A stretch of DNA of 37,262 nucleotides. It comes from Anaerolineae bacterium (GTDB taxonomy: Bacteria; Chloroflexota; Anaerolineae; Epilineales; JAHCIE01). Location: positions 1 to 37,262 of the forward strand of contig JAHCIP010000017.1 of NCBI GenBank assembly GCA_026129165.1. Reading direction: 5' to 3'. The position numbers were made by a program, and so were the translations under genes. The notes under the pieces were generated by a model, which saw only the letters and a list, made by a program, of their open reading frames with translations, was not told the DNA's origin and searched no databases. Below, one piece after another: positions 5,856 to 13,641 of the stretch; within the stretch, counting starts at the first letter, position 1; the number at the start of each line of letters is the position of its first letter.

Positions 5856-7553
5856 TCAGTCTCCGAACTTCCGATGGATGTAGACAGTTTTGTCCGTGAA
5901 GACGGACTTCTCGTCGGGCAGCAGTTGCTCCGTCGCCGGGTCGAACTCGTTCCAGTCAATCGTGACGCGAATCTGCTTCAAGTCCTGCTGCCACTCGGTA
6001 ATGGTCCACGCGCCATAGACCGCATCCAGCCCCTTCTGCTTGGCGAGTTCCTCGCCCCGCTTCCAGGCGGAGTTGTGCTGAACCTCTTGCTCGACGCGCG
6101 CCTTGAACTCAGCGAACGTCTTGTCGAACTCGGTCGGCGGTCGGTCCGTCGGGTAGGTCCACGTCCGGGTGTCGAAGTAGCCCACCGGATACTGCTCATA
6201 CGGGATGCGCTGCATCGGCCCCTCGCCCTCTTCCGGCGAGAACTCCTGGGCGATTTCCTGGCCCGGTGGAGTCACAATGCCCCAGGTCGGGCTGCCCATC
6301 AAGGTCAGTACGACCATGATGACGATGAATACCAGGGCCAAAGAGATGCCGAGGCGGCGGTTCTTGCCCAGCCGACTCGACTTGCGCTTCCAGAGCCAGT
6401 CCCAGAACTCGTCAATGTAGGGCACGGCGAACAAGAGACCAAAGATGACGGTGGGCAGGATGATGCCCATCAACACTTTATCGCCAATCTTGAGCATGCC
6501 CTGGATCCAGAGGAAGTACCAGGGCGCCTGGGTATGCAGCGGCGTGCGTAGCGGGTTGGCGTGACTCTCCAGCGGCGCCTGGAAGAAGAAAGCGACGGCG
6601 GCGACCATGATGAACGTGCCGAGGGCCAGGAGTAGAATCTCGTGGGTGAGCAGGTCGGGGATAAAGTCCACCCGCTCCTCGCCACGCCGCCTGACATCGA
6701 CGGGCACATCGCCTTCCTCGATGGCGGCGGGCAGCGAAATGCCGTGCTCGCGCGACACTTTATAGTAGTGCACCATCAGGAAGACAAAGCCCAGCAGGGG
6801 TAACAGGAAGACATGTAACAGGTAGAAGCGTAATAACCCGTTGGCGGCGATATCGGGCGAGCCGCGCAGCAGAAGGTTGACGCGGGTGCCGAGGACGGGC
6901 GCGGCCTCGGCCATCGAAGTGCCGATGGTGACAGCCCAGTAGGCGAGCTGGTCCCACGGCAGCAGGTAGCCGCTGAAGCTGAGGAACAGGGTCACCAGGA
7001 GCAGGACGACGCCCGTCAGCCAGGTGAACTGACGCGGGTTCTTGTACGACCCGGTCAGGTACACGCGCAGCATGTGAAGCGTGACGGCGATGACCATGCC
7101 CTCCGCGCCGAGGCGGTGCAGGTCGCGCATGAACTTGCCGAAGGGCACGTTGCTCAGGATGTTGAGCATGTTGCCGTAGGCGACCAGAGGCGAGGGCGTG
7201 TAGAAGATCATCAGGATGAGGCCCGTGATGGTCTCCACCATGAAGAAGAAGGTGCTGAACCAGCCCAGCCGCCAGGTGTGGGTGAACCAGGTCGAGCCAC
7301 GTTGATAGTAGCGCGGTCGGATATGAAACCAGAAGGATTTCGTATGCAGGCGATAGCGCGGGTTGGGCTTTTCGGTCGGGGCCGCGCCTCGCAGGAGCGC
7401 CCCCAACTCTGAGGTGCTGAGGCCGCCCGTAATGGCGCGGGTGGTGTGTTCCAGGCGCTCGGTGATGAGCGTCTGCCAGAAGGCCCAGGACAACATCCTC
7501 TGGAGCCAGGTCTGGACCTTCTGGCGCTGCGAACGGATATCAAGGCCGAGCAT
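5856..7553 (-). CDS. Cytochrome b (fused b6/subunit IV) with C-terminal extension
   Basis: This 565-residue protein is the quinol-oxidising membrane core. The haem-binding His pairs are His146/His160 (13 residues between) and His247/His262 (14 residues between), a spacing typical of b6-type rather than mitochondrial cytochrome b. GYLLPWDQLAYWA (195-207) is conserved. The subunit IV part is in the same chain, with its quinol-site motif reading APWY (343-346) where PEWY is usual, so the acidic residue is missing. About 140 residues beyond the last membrane helix form a charged soluble tail that I do not recognise. The ATG at 7553 is preferred over an in-frame start at 7604 because AGGAGA lies upstream and the N-terminus then starts cleanly. 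The Rieske gene lies upstream and the dihaem cytochrome c gene downstream. Confidence 0.9.
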   Translation of the reverse strand: MLGLDIRSQRQKVQTWLQRMLSWAFWQTLITERLEHTTRAITGGLSTSELGALLRGAAPTEKPNPRYRLHTKSFWFHIRPRYYQRGSTWFTHTWRLGWFSTFFFMVETITGLILMIFYTPSPLVAYGNMLNILSNVPFGKFMRDLHRLGAEGMVIAVTLHMLRVYLTGSYKNPRQFTWLTGVVLLLVTLFLSFSGYLLPWDQLAYWAVTIGTSMAEAAPVLGTRVNLLLRGSPDIAANGLLRFYLLHVFLLPLLGFVFLMVHYYKVSREHGISLPAAIEEGDVPVDVRRRGEERVDFIPDLLTHEILLLALGTFIMVAAVAFFFQAPLESHANPLRTPLHTQAPWYFLWIQGMLKIGDKVLMGIILPTVIFGLLFAVPYIDEFWDWLWKRKSSRLGKNRRLGISLALVFIVIMVVLTLMGSPTWGIVTPPGQEIAQEFSPEEGEGPMQRIPYEQYPVGYFDTRTWTYPTDRPPTEFDKTFAEFKARVEQEVQHNSAWKRGEELAKQKGLDAVYGAWTITEWQQDLKQIRVTIDWNEFDPATEQLLPDEKSVFTDKTVYIHRKFGD

Positions 7554-7653
7554 ACCGTTGTCTCTCCTGCTAGATGTGGACCAGGAACGAAGGACAGCAG
7601 ACACAGCGCGACGGCTCTAGTCGTCGTTCTGCGTCACAATGACCAGCTGTCGG

Positions 7654-8304
7654 CTAGCCGTGACGGGCGCCCTGAATCAGCTTGCCAGTATCAACCGCGA
7701 TAATCTCGGCGTTGCTCGGCAGCGCGACCGGCCCGCCGGAGGGGTCCGTCTGGGCAAGCGTCGCGCCGCTGGCGTCTTTGAGCTGGACCACGAAGCGGTC
7801 CAGGTTGCGCGGGGCGGGGCCGCGCACGTACTTGCCGCTCTTCTCGAAAGTCGAGCCGTGGCACGGGCAGATGAATAGGCCCTCGGTCGGCTTCCAGTCG
7901 TAGAGGCAGCCGAGATGCGTGCAGACCTTGTAGATGGCGAGGACGCCCTGGTCCGTGTGGACCAGCCAGAACTTGCCCTGGTTGTAGGCGGCTGGGCCAG
8001 CCGCGAGTTCGGGTAGCTCCTTGGCGGCTACGTTGAACGTGCCGCCGAATTCGCCAGCCTTGAAGCGGGGGAAGGTGAAGTGGTAAGCCACCGCGCCCAT
8101 CTGGGCCAGGAAGATACCCAACGAGGCGAGCCAGGCGTAGTTCAGGAACTCGCGCCGGGTAATCTCCTGTTGCGCTGCTTCCTCGGCGGAGGGCGTCGCG
8201 CCGGGGGCGGCTACGGGCGGAGGCGTCACGGCCGCCTGGGCCGCGCGGGCCGCTTTGGCCGAGACGCGTTTGGGTTTGCCGAGAACTTGATCATCTACCG
8301 CCAT
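7654..8304 (-). CDS. Rieske [2Fe-2S] protein of the bc complex
   Basis: This 216-residue protein has an Ala/Pro-rich cytoplasmic tail (1-45), a Tat-like ITRREFLNY followed by one membrane helix (about 55-75), and a Rieske domain. Cluster ligands are in CTHLGC (128-133) and CPCHGS (146-151), so Cys128, His130, Cys146 and His149 bind the cluster and Cys133/Cys148 form the disulfide. It moves electrons from the quinol site of cytochrome b to the cytochrome c. It is first in the unit and has a promoter with a perfect TATAAT. GGAGGAG lies 6 bases before the ATG. Confidence 0.94.
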   Translation of the reverse strand: MAVDDQVLGKPKRVSAKAARAAQAAVTPPPVAAPGATPSAEEAAQQEITRREFLNYAWLASLGIFLAQMGAVAYHFTFPRFKAGEFGGTFNVAAKELPELAAGPAAYNQGKFWLVHTDQGVLAIYKVCTHLGCLYDWKPTEGLFICPCHGSTFEKSGKYVRGPAPRNLDRFVVQLKDASGATLAQTDPSGGPVALPSNAEIIAVDTGKLIQGARHG

Positions 8305-8340
8305 ACAGACTCCTCCAGATGAGACAGGACAGTGGGGCGG

Positions 8341-8368
8341 ATTATAGCATAGCCGCGTAGGAACGCAA
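8341..8368 (-). promoter_or_regulatory. Promoter of the bc-complex unit
   Basis: On the minus strand a perfect TATAAT (8341-8346) is preceded by TTGCGT (8363-8368) with a 16-base spacer. It lies 37 bases before the Rieske ATG. No TTGNN-N4-NNCAA box was found at the position seen for nirK and ywiC. Confidence 0.7.
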
Positions 8369-8438
8369 AAATAAACTACACGCTCAGCCAGGGGGGTAAG
8401 TAAGAGCCTATTGTAGACTAAAGCAGACGACTGTAGGT

Positions 8439-8458
8439 CTAAACCGGGTCCGGTTTAG
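8439..8458. promoter_or_regulatory. Palindrome in the rmlB to Rieske intergenic region
   Basis: CTAAACCGG-GT-CCGGTTTAG has perfect 9-base arms around a 2-base centre. It lies about 90 bases upstream of the Rieske promoter and 115 bases past the rmlB stop. There is no T-run, so it is a candidate binding site for a dimeric regulator rather than a terminator. The cognate protein is unknown. Confidence 0.5.
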
Positions 8459-8496
8459 GTCAAAAGGTAGTCGAGGCGAGATGCTTACCCTGAGTA

Positions 8497-8512
8497 CCCT
8501 CCATGCGGAGGG
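8497..8512 (-). terminator. Weak hairpin after rmlB
   Basis: CCCTCC-ATGC-GGAGGG forms a 6-bp stem and tetraloop 62 bases after the rmlB stop. No T-run follows on the minus strand, so its role as terminator is uncertain. Confidence 0.35.
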
Positions 8513-8573
8513 CAGGCAGGGCACAGGTCGCTTCGCTAAGCTGGTTAAAGTCTTGTTCGTTCACTCTAAGCTC

Positions 8574-9605
8574 TCATCTACCCACGCCCAACACCGCCCG
8601 ACTGCCGTACTGACGCTCGTAGTATGCGCGGAAGTCGCCCTCTTTGATGGGCCGCCACCACCACTCGTTCGCCATGTACCAGTCCACCGTCTGCGCGATG
8701 GCCTCCTGGCAAGTGTGGCGCGGCGTCCAACCCAGCGCGCTGAGCTTGTCCACGTTGAGTGAGTAGCGGCGGTCGTGGCCCTGGCGGTCTTCGACGAAGT
8801 GGATGAGCGAGCGCGGCTTGCCCAGCCGGTTCAGGATAATCTCGACCATCTCCAGGTTCGGAATCTCCTGCCCCGTGCCGACGTTGTAGACCTCGCCCAG
8901 TTGGCCTCGGCGCAGCACCACGTCAATGGCCTCGCAGTGGTCGAGGACGTATTGGTAGTCGCGCATCTGCTGGCCGTCGCCGTAGACGGGCAGCGGCCTG
9001 TCCTCCAGGGCGTTGGTGACGAATAGCGGGACGACCTTCTCCGGGTACTGGTAGGGGCCGACGTTGTTGGCGCCGCGCGTGATGGTCACGGGTACGCCGT
9101 AAGTGACGAAGTAGGCCAGGGTGAGCAGGTCGGCGCTGGCCTTGCTGGCCGAGTAGGGCGAGCGCGGGGCCAACGGGTCGGTTTCGACCGATGCCCCGGC
9201 GCGGATGTGGCCGTACACCTCGTCGGTGCTGATCTGGTGGAAGCGCAGGCCGCGCTCGCGGGCGACTTCGAGCAGAGTATACGTGCCGAAGCAACTGGTG
9301 CGGATAAAGGCGTCGGGGTCCAGGATGGAACGGTCCACGTGCGTCTCGGCGGCGAAGTTGACGATGGTATCTACACCATGCTCGGCCACCGTCGCCTCGA
9401 CCAGCGCCCGGTCGCCGATGTCGCCGCGCACGAAGGCATAGCGCCCAGCGAAGTCGGCGGCTACGTCCTGCAAGTTCTCCAACCGCCCCGCATAGGTCAG
9501 CTTGTCGTAGACGACGACACGGAGGTCGGGGTAGGTCTGAAGCATGGTACGGGTGAAGTTGGAGCCAATAAAGCCGGCCCCGCCACAAACCAGGAGCGTT
9601 TTCAT
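8574..9605 (-). CDS. rmlB: dTDP-glucose 4,6-dehydratase
   Basis: This 343-residue extended SDR converts dTDP-glucose to dTDP-4-keto-6-deoxyglucose, a step towards rhamnose and other deoxysugars. The NAD-binding motif GGAGFIG is at 8-14, the catalytic Thr-Asp-Glu triplet at 127-129 (ISTDEVYG) and the YxxxK pair at Tyr151/Lys155 (YSASK). The length is normal for the family. The ATG follows directly on the stop of the nucleotidylyltransferase gene (TAA then ATG with no gap), so the two are coupled. The rmlC and rmlD genes of a full rhamnose set are not in the window, so the end product is not certain. Confidence 0.93.
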   Translation of the reverse strand: MKTLLVCGGAGFIGSNFTRTMLQTYPDLRVVVYDKLTYAGRLENLQDVAADFAGRYAFVRGDIGDRALVEATVAEHGVDTIVNFAAETHVDRSILDPDAFIRTSCFGTYTLLEVARERGLRFHQISTDEVYGHIRAGASVETDPLAPRSPYSASKASADLLTLAYFVTYGVPVTITRGANNVGPYQYPEKVVPLFVTNALEDRPLPVYGDGQQMRDYQYVLDHCEAIDVVLRRGQLGEVYNVGTGQEIPNLEMVEIILNRLGKPRSLIHFVEDRQGHDRRYSLNVDKLSALGWTPRHTCQEAIAQTVDWYMANEWWWRPIKEGDFRAYYERQYGSRAVLGVGR

Positions 9606-10670
9606 TTAAAGAACCCCCACTTGTGAGTGGTCCCCCAAAATCATCTTGTAAGCTTTGGGTTTGACGGGCGAGCGGCCAATCACGACGTTGCGGCCGATGA
9701 GAGAGTCTTCGAGGCGCGCAGGCAGGTCGCGAATCTCACAGTTTTCCAGGATGATGGAGTGTTCGATCTCCGAGTTCTCGACCACGCAGTGATGGTAGAT
9801 CGAAGTGAAGGGGCCGACGTAGGAGTTGACGATGCGCGTCTCCTCGCCGATGATGGCCGGGCCGCGAATGACCGAGTTGATGATCTCGGCTCCCTTCTCA
9901 ATCGTGACCTTGCCACTCACCGCCGAGTCGCGGTCCACATACCCGGCGCAATAGGGCTCGATTTCATCCAGGACGCGCACATTGGCGGCCAGCATATCCA
10001 CCGTCTTGCCCGTGTCAATCCACCAGCCCGTATGGATGTAGGGATGGACGCGGTAGCCATGCTCAATCAGCCACTGGATGGCATCGGTAATTTCGTACTC
10101 CCCGCGCCACGACGGCTGGATGGCGTGGACGGCCTCGAAGATGTGCGGGTCGAACATGTAGATGCCGACGAGGGCCAGGTCGCTGGGCGGCTGGCGCGGC
10201 TTCTCAATCAGGCGCACAATATGCCCATCCTCGATAATCGCCACGCCGTAGTGTTGCGGTTCGGCCACGCGCGTCAGCACCACCTGGGCATTCCAGTCGC
10301 TATGGGCGAACTCGGAGATTAACTGGTTGATGCCGCCCTGGATGACGTTGTCGCCCAGAAACATGACGAAGCGGCTGTCGCCGAGCCAGGCTTCGCTCTC
10401 TAGAACGGCGTGGGCCAGGCCAAGCGGCGCGCTCTGCTGGATGTACTCAATATTGATACCCCAGCGTGACCCGTCGCCGATGACGCGCTGAATCTCAGGC
10501 GCGGTGTCACCGACGACAATGCCCACGTCGGTCAGGCCCGCCGCGCGCACGGTCTCAATGACACGCACCAGGACCGGTTTGTTGGCGACCGGAACAAGCT
10601 GCTTGGCGCTGGTATAGGTCAGCGGGCGGAGGCGAGTGCCCTTGCCGCCCGACACGATCAAGGCTTTCAT
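9606..10670 (-). CDS. Glucose-1-phosphate thymidylyltransferase, long form
   Basis: This 354-residue protein has an N-terminal nucleotidyltransferase domain with GGKGTRLRP (8-16), KQLVPVANKPV and FLGDN. After about residue 245 comes a left-handed beta-helix of hexapeptide type (IRGPAIIGEETRIVNSYVGP and following). This is the long RmlA form found in many bacterial polysaccharide and deoxysugar clusters; the short RmlA has about 290 residues. It makes dTDP-glucose for the adjacent rmlB. A close relative using UTP or another sugar cannot be excluded, but the direct coupling to rmlB favours dTTP and glucose-1-phosphate. Confidence 0.88.
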   Translation of the reverse strand: MKALIVSGGKGTRLRPLTYTSAKQLVPVANKPVLVRVIETVRAAGLTDVGIVVGDTAPEIQRVIGDGSRWGINIEYIQQSAPLGLAHAVLESEAWLGDSRFVMFLGDNVIQGGINQLISEFAHSDWNAQVVLTRVAEPQHYGVAIIEDGHIVRLIEKPRQPPSDLALVGIYMFDPHIFEAVHAIQPSWRGEYEITDAIQWLIEHGYRVHPYIHTGWWIDTGKTVDMLAANVRVLDEIEPYCAGYVDRDSAVSGKVTIEKGAEIINSVIRGPAIIGEETRIVNSYVGPFTSIYHHCVVENSEIEHSIILENCEIRDLPARLEDSLIGRNVVIGRSPVKPKAYKMILGDHSQVGVL

Positions 10671-10736
10671 AAAAGGTTGTCCTGGAGGTTCATAGCGGAA
10701 GGCATAGGCAGATGGGGCAGGGCGCTTGATGATGCA

Positions 10737-11426
10737 CTAGGGGTTAGTCCCGTCGCTACCATAGTAACCCACGCTGCGGTCGAGGCGCACGTCGGTCAGC
10801 ACCGCGCCAATCAGGTGGGCCTTAGCGCGGTCCAGCAGCGTCTTGGCCCGCTGGACGTGTTCGCGCTTGGTCTTCTCGGCCTGCACGACAAGGATGACCC
10901 CGTCCACACGGGCGGCCAGTGTCGCCGCATCCGACACGGCGATGAGAGGGGGCGCGTCGAAGAGTACGATGTCGGCCTGGTCGCGCAGCGCCGCCACCAG
11001 GGCCTCGATGCGGCGCGAGGCCATGAGTTCGGCCGGGTTGGGGGGCAGCGGGCCGCTGGTCAGCACCAGCAGACCTTCGACCGGGCCAACCTGGAACGGC
11101 GGCGCGGCCAGCGTACTCTCGTCCAGCAGCATCGTCGTCAGGCCAGCGCTGTTGGGCAGGCGGAAGATGTGGTGCAGGGACGGACGGCGCAAGTCGGCAT
11201 CCACCAGGAGGGTCCGCCGGCCGGCCTGCGCCAGCGTCACGCCCAGGTTCGCCAGCGTGGTGGACTTGCCCTCGTTGGGCGCGGCCGAGGTGACGACGAG
11301 GGTCCGCAGGCTGCGGTCCAGGCTGGAGAAGTCGAGACTGGTGCGGACGGTGCGGTACGCCTCGGCGGCGGCGCTGTGGGGTTGGCTGAGAGTGACGAGG
11401 TCGGAGGTCGAACGTGTGTCTGTCAC
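10737..11426 (-). CDS. Bacterial tyrosine kinase (CpsD/YwqD-like), polysaccharide co-regulator
   Basis: This 229-residue cytoplasmic P-loop protein has Walker A SAAPNEGKST (47-56), the second Walker LLVDADLRRP (73-82) and Walker B IVLFDAPP near 152. This is the BY-kinase/MinD-like arrangement. These kinases act with a YveK/Wzz-type membrane partner, encoded just upstream, to control polysaccharide chain length. The usual C-terminal Tyr cluster is reduced to GYYGSDGTNP, with only two adjacent Tyr, so autophosphorylation capacity is limited. The start is GTG with AGGAG a few bases upstream, and the gene is 11 bases from the YveK-like gene. Confidence 0.87.
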   Translation of the reverse strand: MTDTRSTSDLVTLSQPHSAAAEAYRTVRTSLDFSSLDRSLRTLVVTSAAPNEGKSTTLANLGVTLAQAGRRTLLVDADLRRPSLHHIFRLPNSAGLTTMLLDESTLAAPPFQVGPVEGLLVLTSGPLPPNPAELMASRRIEALVAALRDQADIVLFDAPPLIAVSDAATLAARVDGVILVVQAEKTKREHVQRAKTLLDRAKAHLIGAVLTDVRLDRSVGYYGSDGTNP

Positions 11427-11437
11427 AAGGCTCCTCG

Positions 11438-12169
11438 TTATTTCGCCGGACTGGTGCGCGTGTCGGCGGGCCGGGGGCGCAGCCGCGAGCGGCGTTCGCC
11501 TGGCTCGACGCGGGTGGGGATCGCGCCCAGGACGTTCGTCCCCAGGTACCGCTCGATGTCCTCGACACCGCGCATGGTCCCCGCCGCTATGTACTCTAGC
11601 CCGAACACGATGAGCAGGCCGAGGAGAGCGCCGAGAACACCGCCGGCCAGGGTGTTGACCTTCGTTTGCGGCTTGGACTTCTCGCCGTCGCGGGCATTGG
11701 TCAGGATGCGCACCTCAACGCGATCGCGCTGGTCCATGCGCTGGTTGATGGCGTCGCGCATCTCGACAAAGGCCTGGGCGTAGGTCTGGGCGATGTTCTT
11801 GGCGATGATAGGGTCGGTATCCGTGGCGCGGATACGGAGCGTCACATTGAGTTCGTCTGGGTCCACCTGGATGCGGCCTTTGAGGGTGTCCGGCGGCAGG
11901 TCCAGCCGGGTACGGTCGGCGACCATAGCCGCCAGTTCGTCGTCGCGCCGAATCGTCTCGGCGAAGTTGTTGACGACAGCCTTCGCGCCCAGGTTCGAGC
12001 CGTAGTCGCCGGTGCGCGTCGAGAGGACGCTGAGCAGGACTTCGGAGCGATATTCAGGCGTGACCAGGAAGCGGCTGAACAGGAAGGCGCTGACCGCGCC
12101 GACCGCCGCCACCAGGACGAGTATCCAGCCGCGCTGAAGCAGAATACGAACATAATCGCGGAGTTGCAT
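11438..12169 (-). CDS. Wzz/YveK-like polysaccharide chain-length protein
   Basis: This 243-residue protein has an N-terminal membrane helix (about 15-33), a periplasmic-side Wzz domain (YRSEVLLSV to about residue 165) and a second helix (about 175-195, GGVLGALLGLLIVFGLEYI). A cytoplasmic tail with EDIERYLGTNVLGAIP follows, the stretch that contacts the BY-kinase in this family. Together with the kinase downstream it should set the length or export of a surface polysaccharide. GGGAGG lies 4 bases before the ATG and a TACAAT -10-like hexamer (12188-12193, minus strand) lies upstream. The C-terminus is Arg-rich. Confidence 0.88.
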   Translation of the reverse strand: MQLRDYVRILLQRGWILVLVAAVGAVSAFLFSRFLVTPEYRSEVLLSVLSTRTGDYGSNLGAKAVVNNFAETIRRDDELAAMVADRTRLDLPPDTLKGRIQVDPDELNVTLRIRATDTDPIIAKNIAQTYAQAFVEMRDAINQRMDQRDRVEVRILTNARDGEKSKPQTKVNTLAGGVLGALLGLLIVFGLEYIAAGTMRGVEDIERYLGTNVLGAIPTRVEPGERRSRLRPRPADTRTSPAK

Positions 12170-12230
12170 ACAACCTCCCTGCGGAGTATTGTAGCACAGT
12201 TTGACGGGAGGGGGAAGTTGTAGGCGCGGC

Positions 12231-12256
12231 CTTCCTACCCCTTCCTACCCCTTCCC
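12231..12256. repeat. Short tandem repeat CTTCCTACCC
   Basis: Two perfect 10-base units CTTCCTACCC are followed by a partial third (CTTCCC). They lie between the divergent YveK-like and YwiC-like genes, upstream of the regulatory box at 12269. No function is evident. Confidence 0.6.
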
Positions 12257-12268
12257 ATTTCCATCTCT

Positions 12269-12282
12269 TTGACCCAGCGCAA
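12269..12282 (+). promoter_or_regulatory. NnrR/Fnr-type box upstream of the ywiC-like gene
   Basis: TTGAC-CCAG-CGCAA matches the TTGNN-N4-NNCAA pattern, with the same CGCAA half as the box before the nirK unit. Its centre (12275.5) is 34.5 bases before the last base of the TATAAT at 12305-12310, exactly the spacing seen at nirK. Class II activation at about -41.5 is inferred. Confidence 0.72.
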
Positions 12283-12304
12283 GGAACCCCAGCGCGAGAT
12301 GTGC

Positions 12305-12310
12305 TATAAT
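12305..12310 (+). promoter_or_regulatory. -10 hexamer of the ywiC-like gene
   Basis: A perfect TATAAT lies 31 bases before the ATG at 12342. No consensus -35 lies at 16-18 bases; the activator box replaces it. The expected transcript start is near 12317. Confidence 0.7.
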
Positions 12311-12341
12311 CTCGGCAGTGTCCAGCTAGAAAGAGTCAGGT

Positions 12342-13160
12342 ATGGTCGAGAATACCTCTTACACCCGTCCCCAGACCGCCAAAGCCATTCGGTCGGTCGC
12401 CCTACCCAGCGAGCATGGCGGGTGGATGTTCCTGTTAGAGCCGCTGCTGCTCGGCCTGGCCGTCGCCGGCTCGTGGCCTGGCCTGGCCCTGGCTGTCGCC
12501 GCCCTCGGCGCGTTCCTGCTGCACCAGCCCATCAAGGTGGCCGTCAAAGACTATCTCAAAGGGAAACGGCCGCTCCGCACCGTGTGGGCCGAGCGCTTCA
12601 TGGCTCTCTATGGCCTGGTAGCCGTCGCCGCGTTCGCCGTTGTCTTGCGCGGGGCCGACCGCACCTTCCTGGTGCCCCTGCTGCTGGCGTTGCCCCTCAT
12701 GCTGACGCAACTCCTGTACGACGCTCGCAACCAGAGCCGCGCCCTGCTACCCGAACTGGCCGGCGCGCTGTCCCTCGGCGCCCTCGCTCCCGCCATCGCC
12801 CTGCTCGACGGCTGGCCGCTAGAGAGGACCTGGCCGCTGTGGCTCCTTGCCGCAGGTCGTGCCCTGCCCGCCATCCTCTACGTCCGCGCCCGCCTGAAAC
12901 TCGACTACGGCAAGCCGAGCCGGCCGGGGGTGGCCCTGGCCGCGCACATCGCGGTCCTCCTCGGAGGGGCGCTACTGGCCTTTCTCGGCCATGCGCCCTG
13001 GCTGGCCGTCGCCGCCCTGCTGGTTCTGCTCGCCCGCGCGGCGGTCGGACTGTCGCGCTATCGGCGGTCAGTGCGTCCGGCGGTGCTGGGCCTGGAAGAG
13101 ATCGGCTACGGCCTGCTGACCATCGTTCTCATGGCGGTGGGCATCATCTACCAGTTATAA
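12342..13160 (+). CDS. YwiC-like integral membrane protein
   Basis: This 272-residue protein has about eight hydrophobic helices and the N-terminal signature PSEHGGW (22-28) typical of the YwiC family. The biochemical role of the family is not established. In Bacillus the namesake lies in the nitrate respiration region near fnr and nar genes. Here it has a Crp/Fnr-type promoter box matching that of the nirK unit, which again links it to anaerobic or nitrogen-oxide respiration. The conserved His of SEHGG is on the N-terminal side of the first helix. The ribosome binding site is weak, but the start fits the family and the promoter. Confidence 0.82.
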   Translation: MVENTSYTRPQTAKAIRSVALPSEHGGWMFLLEPLLLGLAVAGSWPGLALAVAALGAFLLHQPIKVAVKDYLKGKRPLRTVWAERFMALYGLVAVAAFAVVLRGADRTFLVPLLLALPLMLTQLLYDARNQSRALLPELAGALSLGALAPAIALLDGWPLERTWPLWLLAAGRALPAILYVRARLKLDYGKPSRPGVALAAHIAVLLGGALLAFLGHAPWLAVAALLVLLARAAVGLSRYRRSVRPAVLGLEEIGYGLLTIVLMAVGIIYQL

Positions 13161-13166
13161 CTTGGG

Positions 13167-13242
13167 CTGTCATGCTGAGCCGAAGGCGAAGCATCTCGCC
13201 TTACGTACAGCGAGACCCTTCGCCTTCGGCTCAGGGTGACAG
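13167..13242. repeat. Long imperfect inverted repeat (dispersed intergenic hairpin family)
   Basis: Arms of 33 bases (13167-13199 and 13210-13242) pair at 29 positions around a 10-base loop; the core reads CTGAGCCGAAGGCGAAG on one arm. A nested palindrome GTGACA-GT-TGTCAC follows at 13236-13249. Very similar hairpins, starting TGTCATGCTGAGC, are common between genes in many bacterial genomes. The start of this window appears to hold part of another copy. It may also end the ywiC-like transcript before the cupin gene. It is most likely a small non-coding repeat. Confidence 0.75.
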
Positions 13243-13290
13243 TTGTCACGATCCTTGCCATAGAGCGTTATACGCGGAAAGGTAAGTTTA

Positions 13291-13641
13291 ATGAGCGACC
13301 TGTTTATCTATTTCGACAATCTGAGCGATGCTTCACAGATACCGCCGGATAGTATCCTGAGCCGGACGGTGGTCAACACCGACCAGGTCAAAGTTACCCT
13401 GTTCCACTTCGCGGCGGGCCAGGAGCTATCCGAACACACGGCATCCACGCCCGCCATCATCCAGATTCTCGCGGGTCAGGCGCGGCTGACGCTAGGCGGC
13501 GAGGTCAAGGAGGCCGGGCCGGGCGCCTACGCCTACATGACCGCCGGTCTCACGCACGCGGTCTACGCTCACACGCCCGTCGTCATGCTGCTCGAAATGC
13601 TCAAGAAGCCGCGCAGCGAGCAAACCCGTGGCGCGGCGTGA
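13291..13641 (+). CDS. Small cupin-domain protein
   Basis: This 116-residue protein is a single cupin barrel. It has ELSEHTASTPAIIQILAG (motif 1 region, His49) and AYMTAGLTHAVYAHTP (motif 2 region, His89 and His94), so some metal-binding His are kept but motif 1 lacks the usual HxH pair. The Gly-rich turn ARLTLGGEV is typical. Such one-domain cupins can bind metals or small ligands; no substrate can be named. GGAAAGG is 8 bases before the ATG, and the gene overlaps the next by 14 bases, so the two form a unit. Its place after ywiC suggests membership of the respiratory region, which is inference only. Confidence 0.82.
   Translation: MSDLFIYFDNLSDASQIPPDSILSRTVVNTDQVKVTLFHFAAGQELSEHTASTPAIIQILAGQARLTLGGEVKEAGPGAYAYMTAGLTHAVYAHTPVVMLLEMLKKPRSEQTRGAA

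Noticed and set aside
12269..13285. 338-codon frame overlapping the ywiC-like gene
   Set aside because: The first bases are the regulatory box itself, and the product is Arg/Pro-rich shadow sequence; the membrane protein in the other frame has the YwiC signature.
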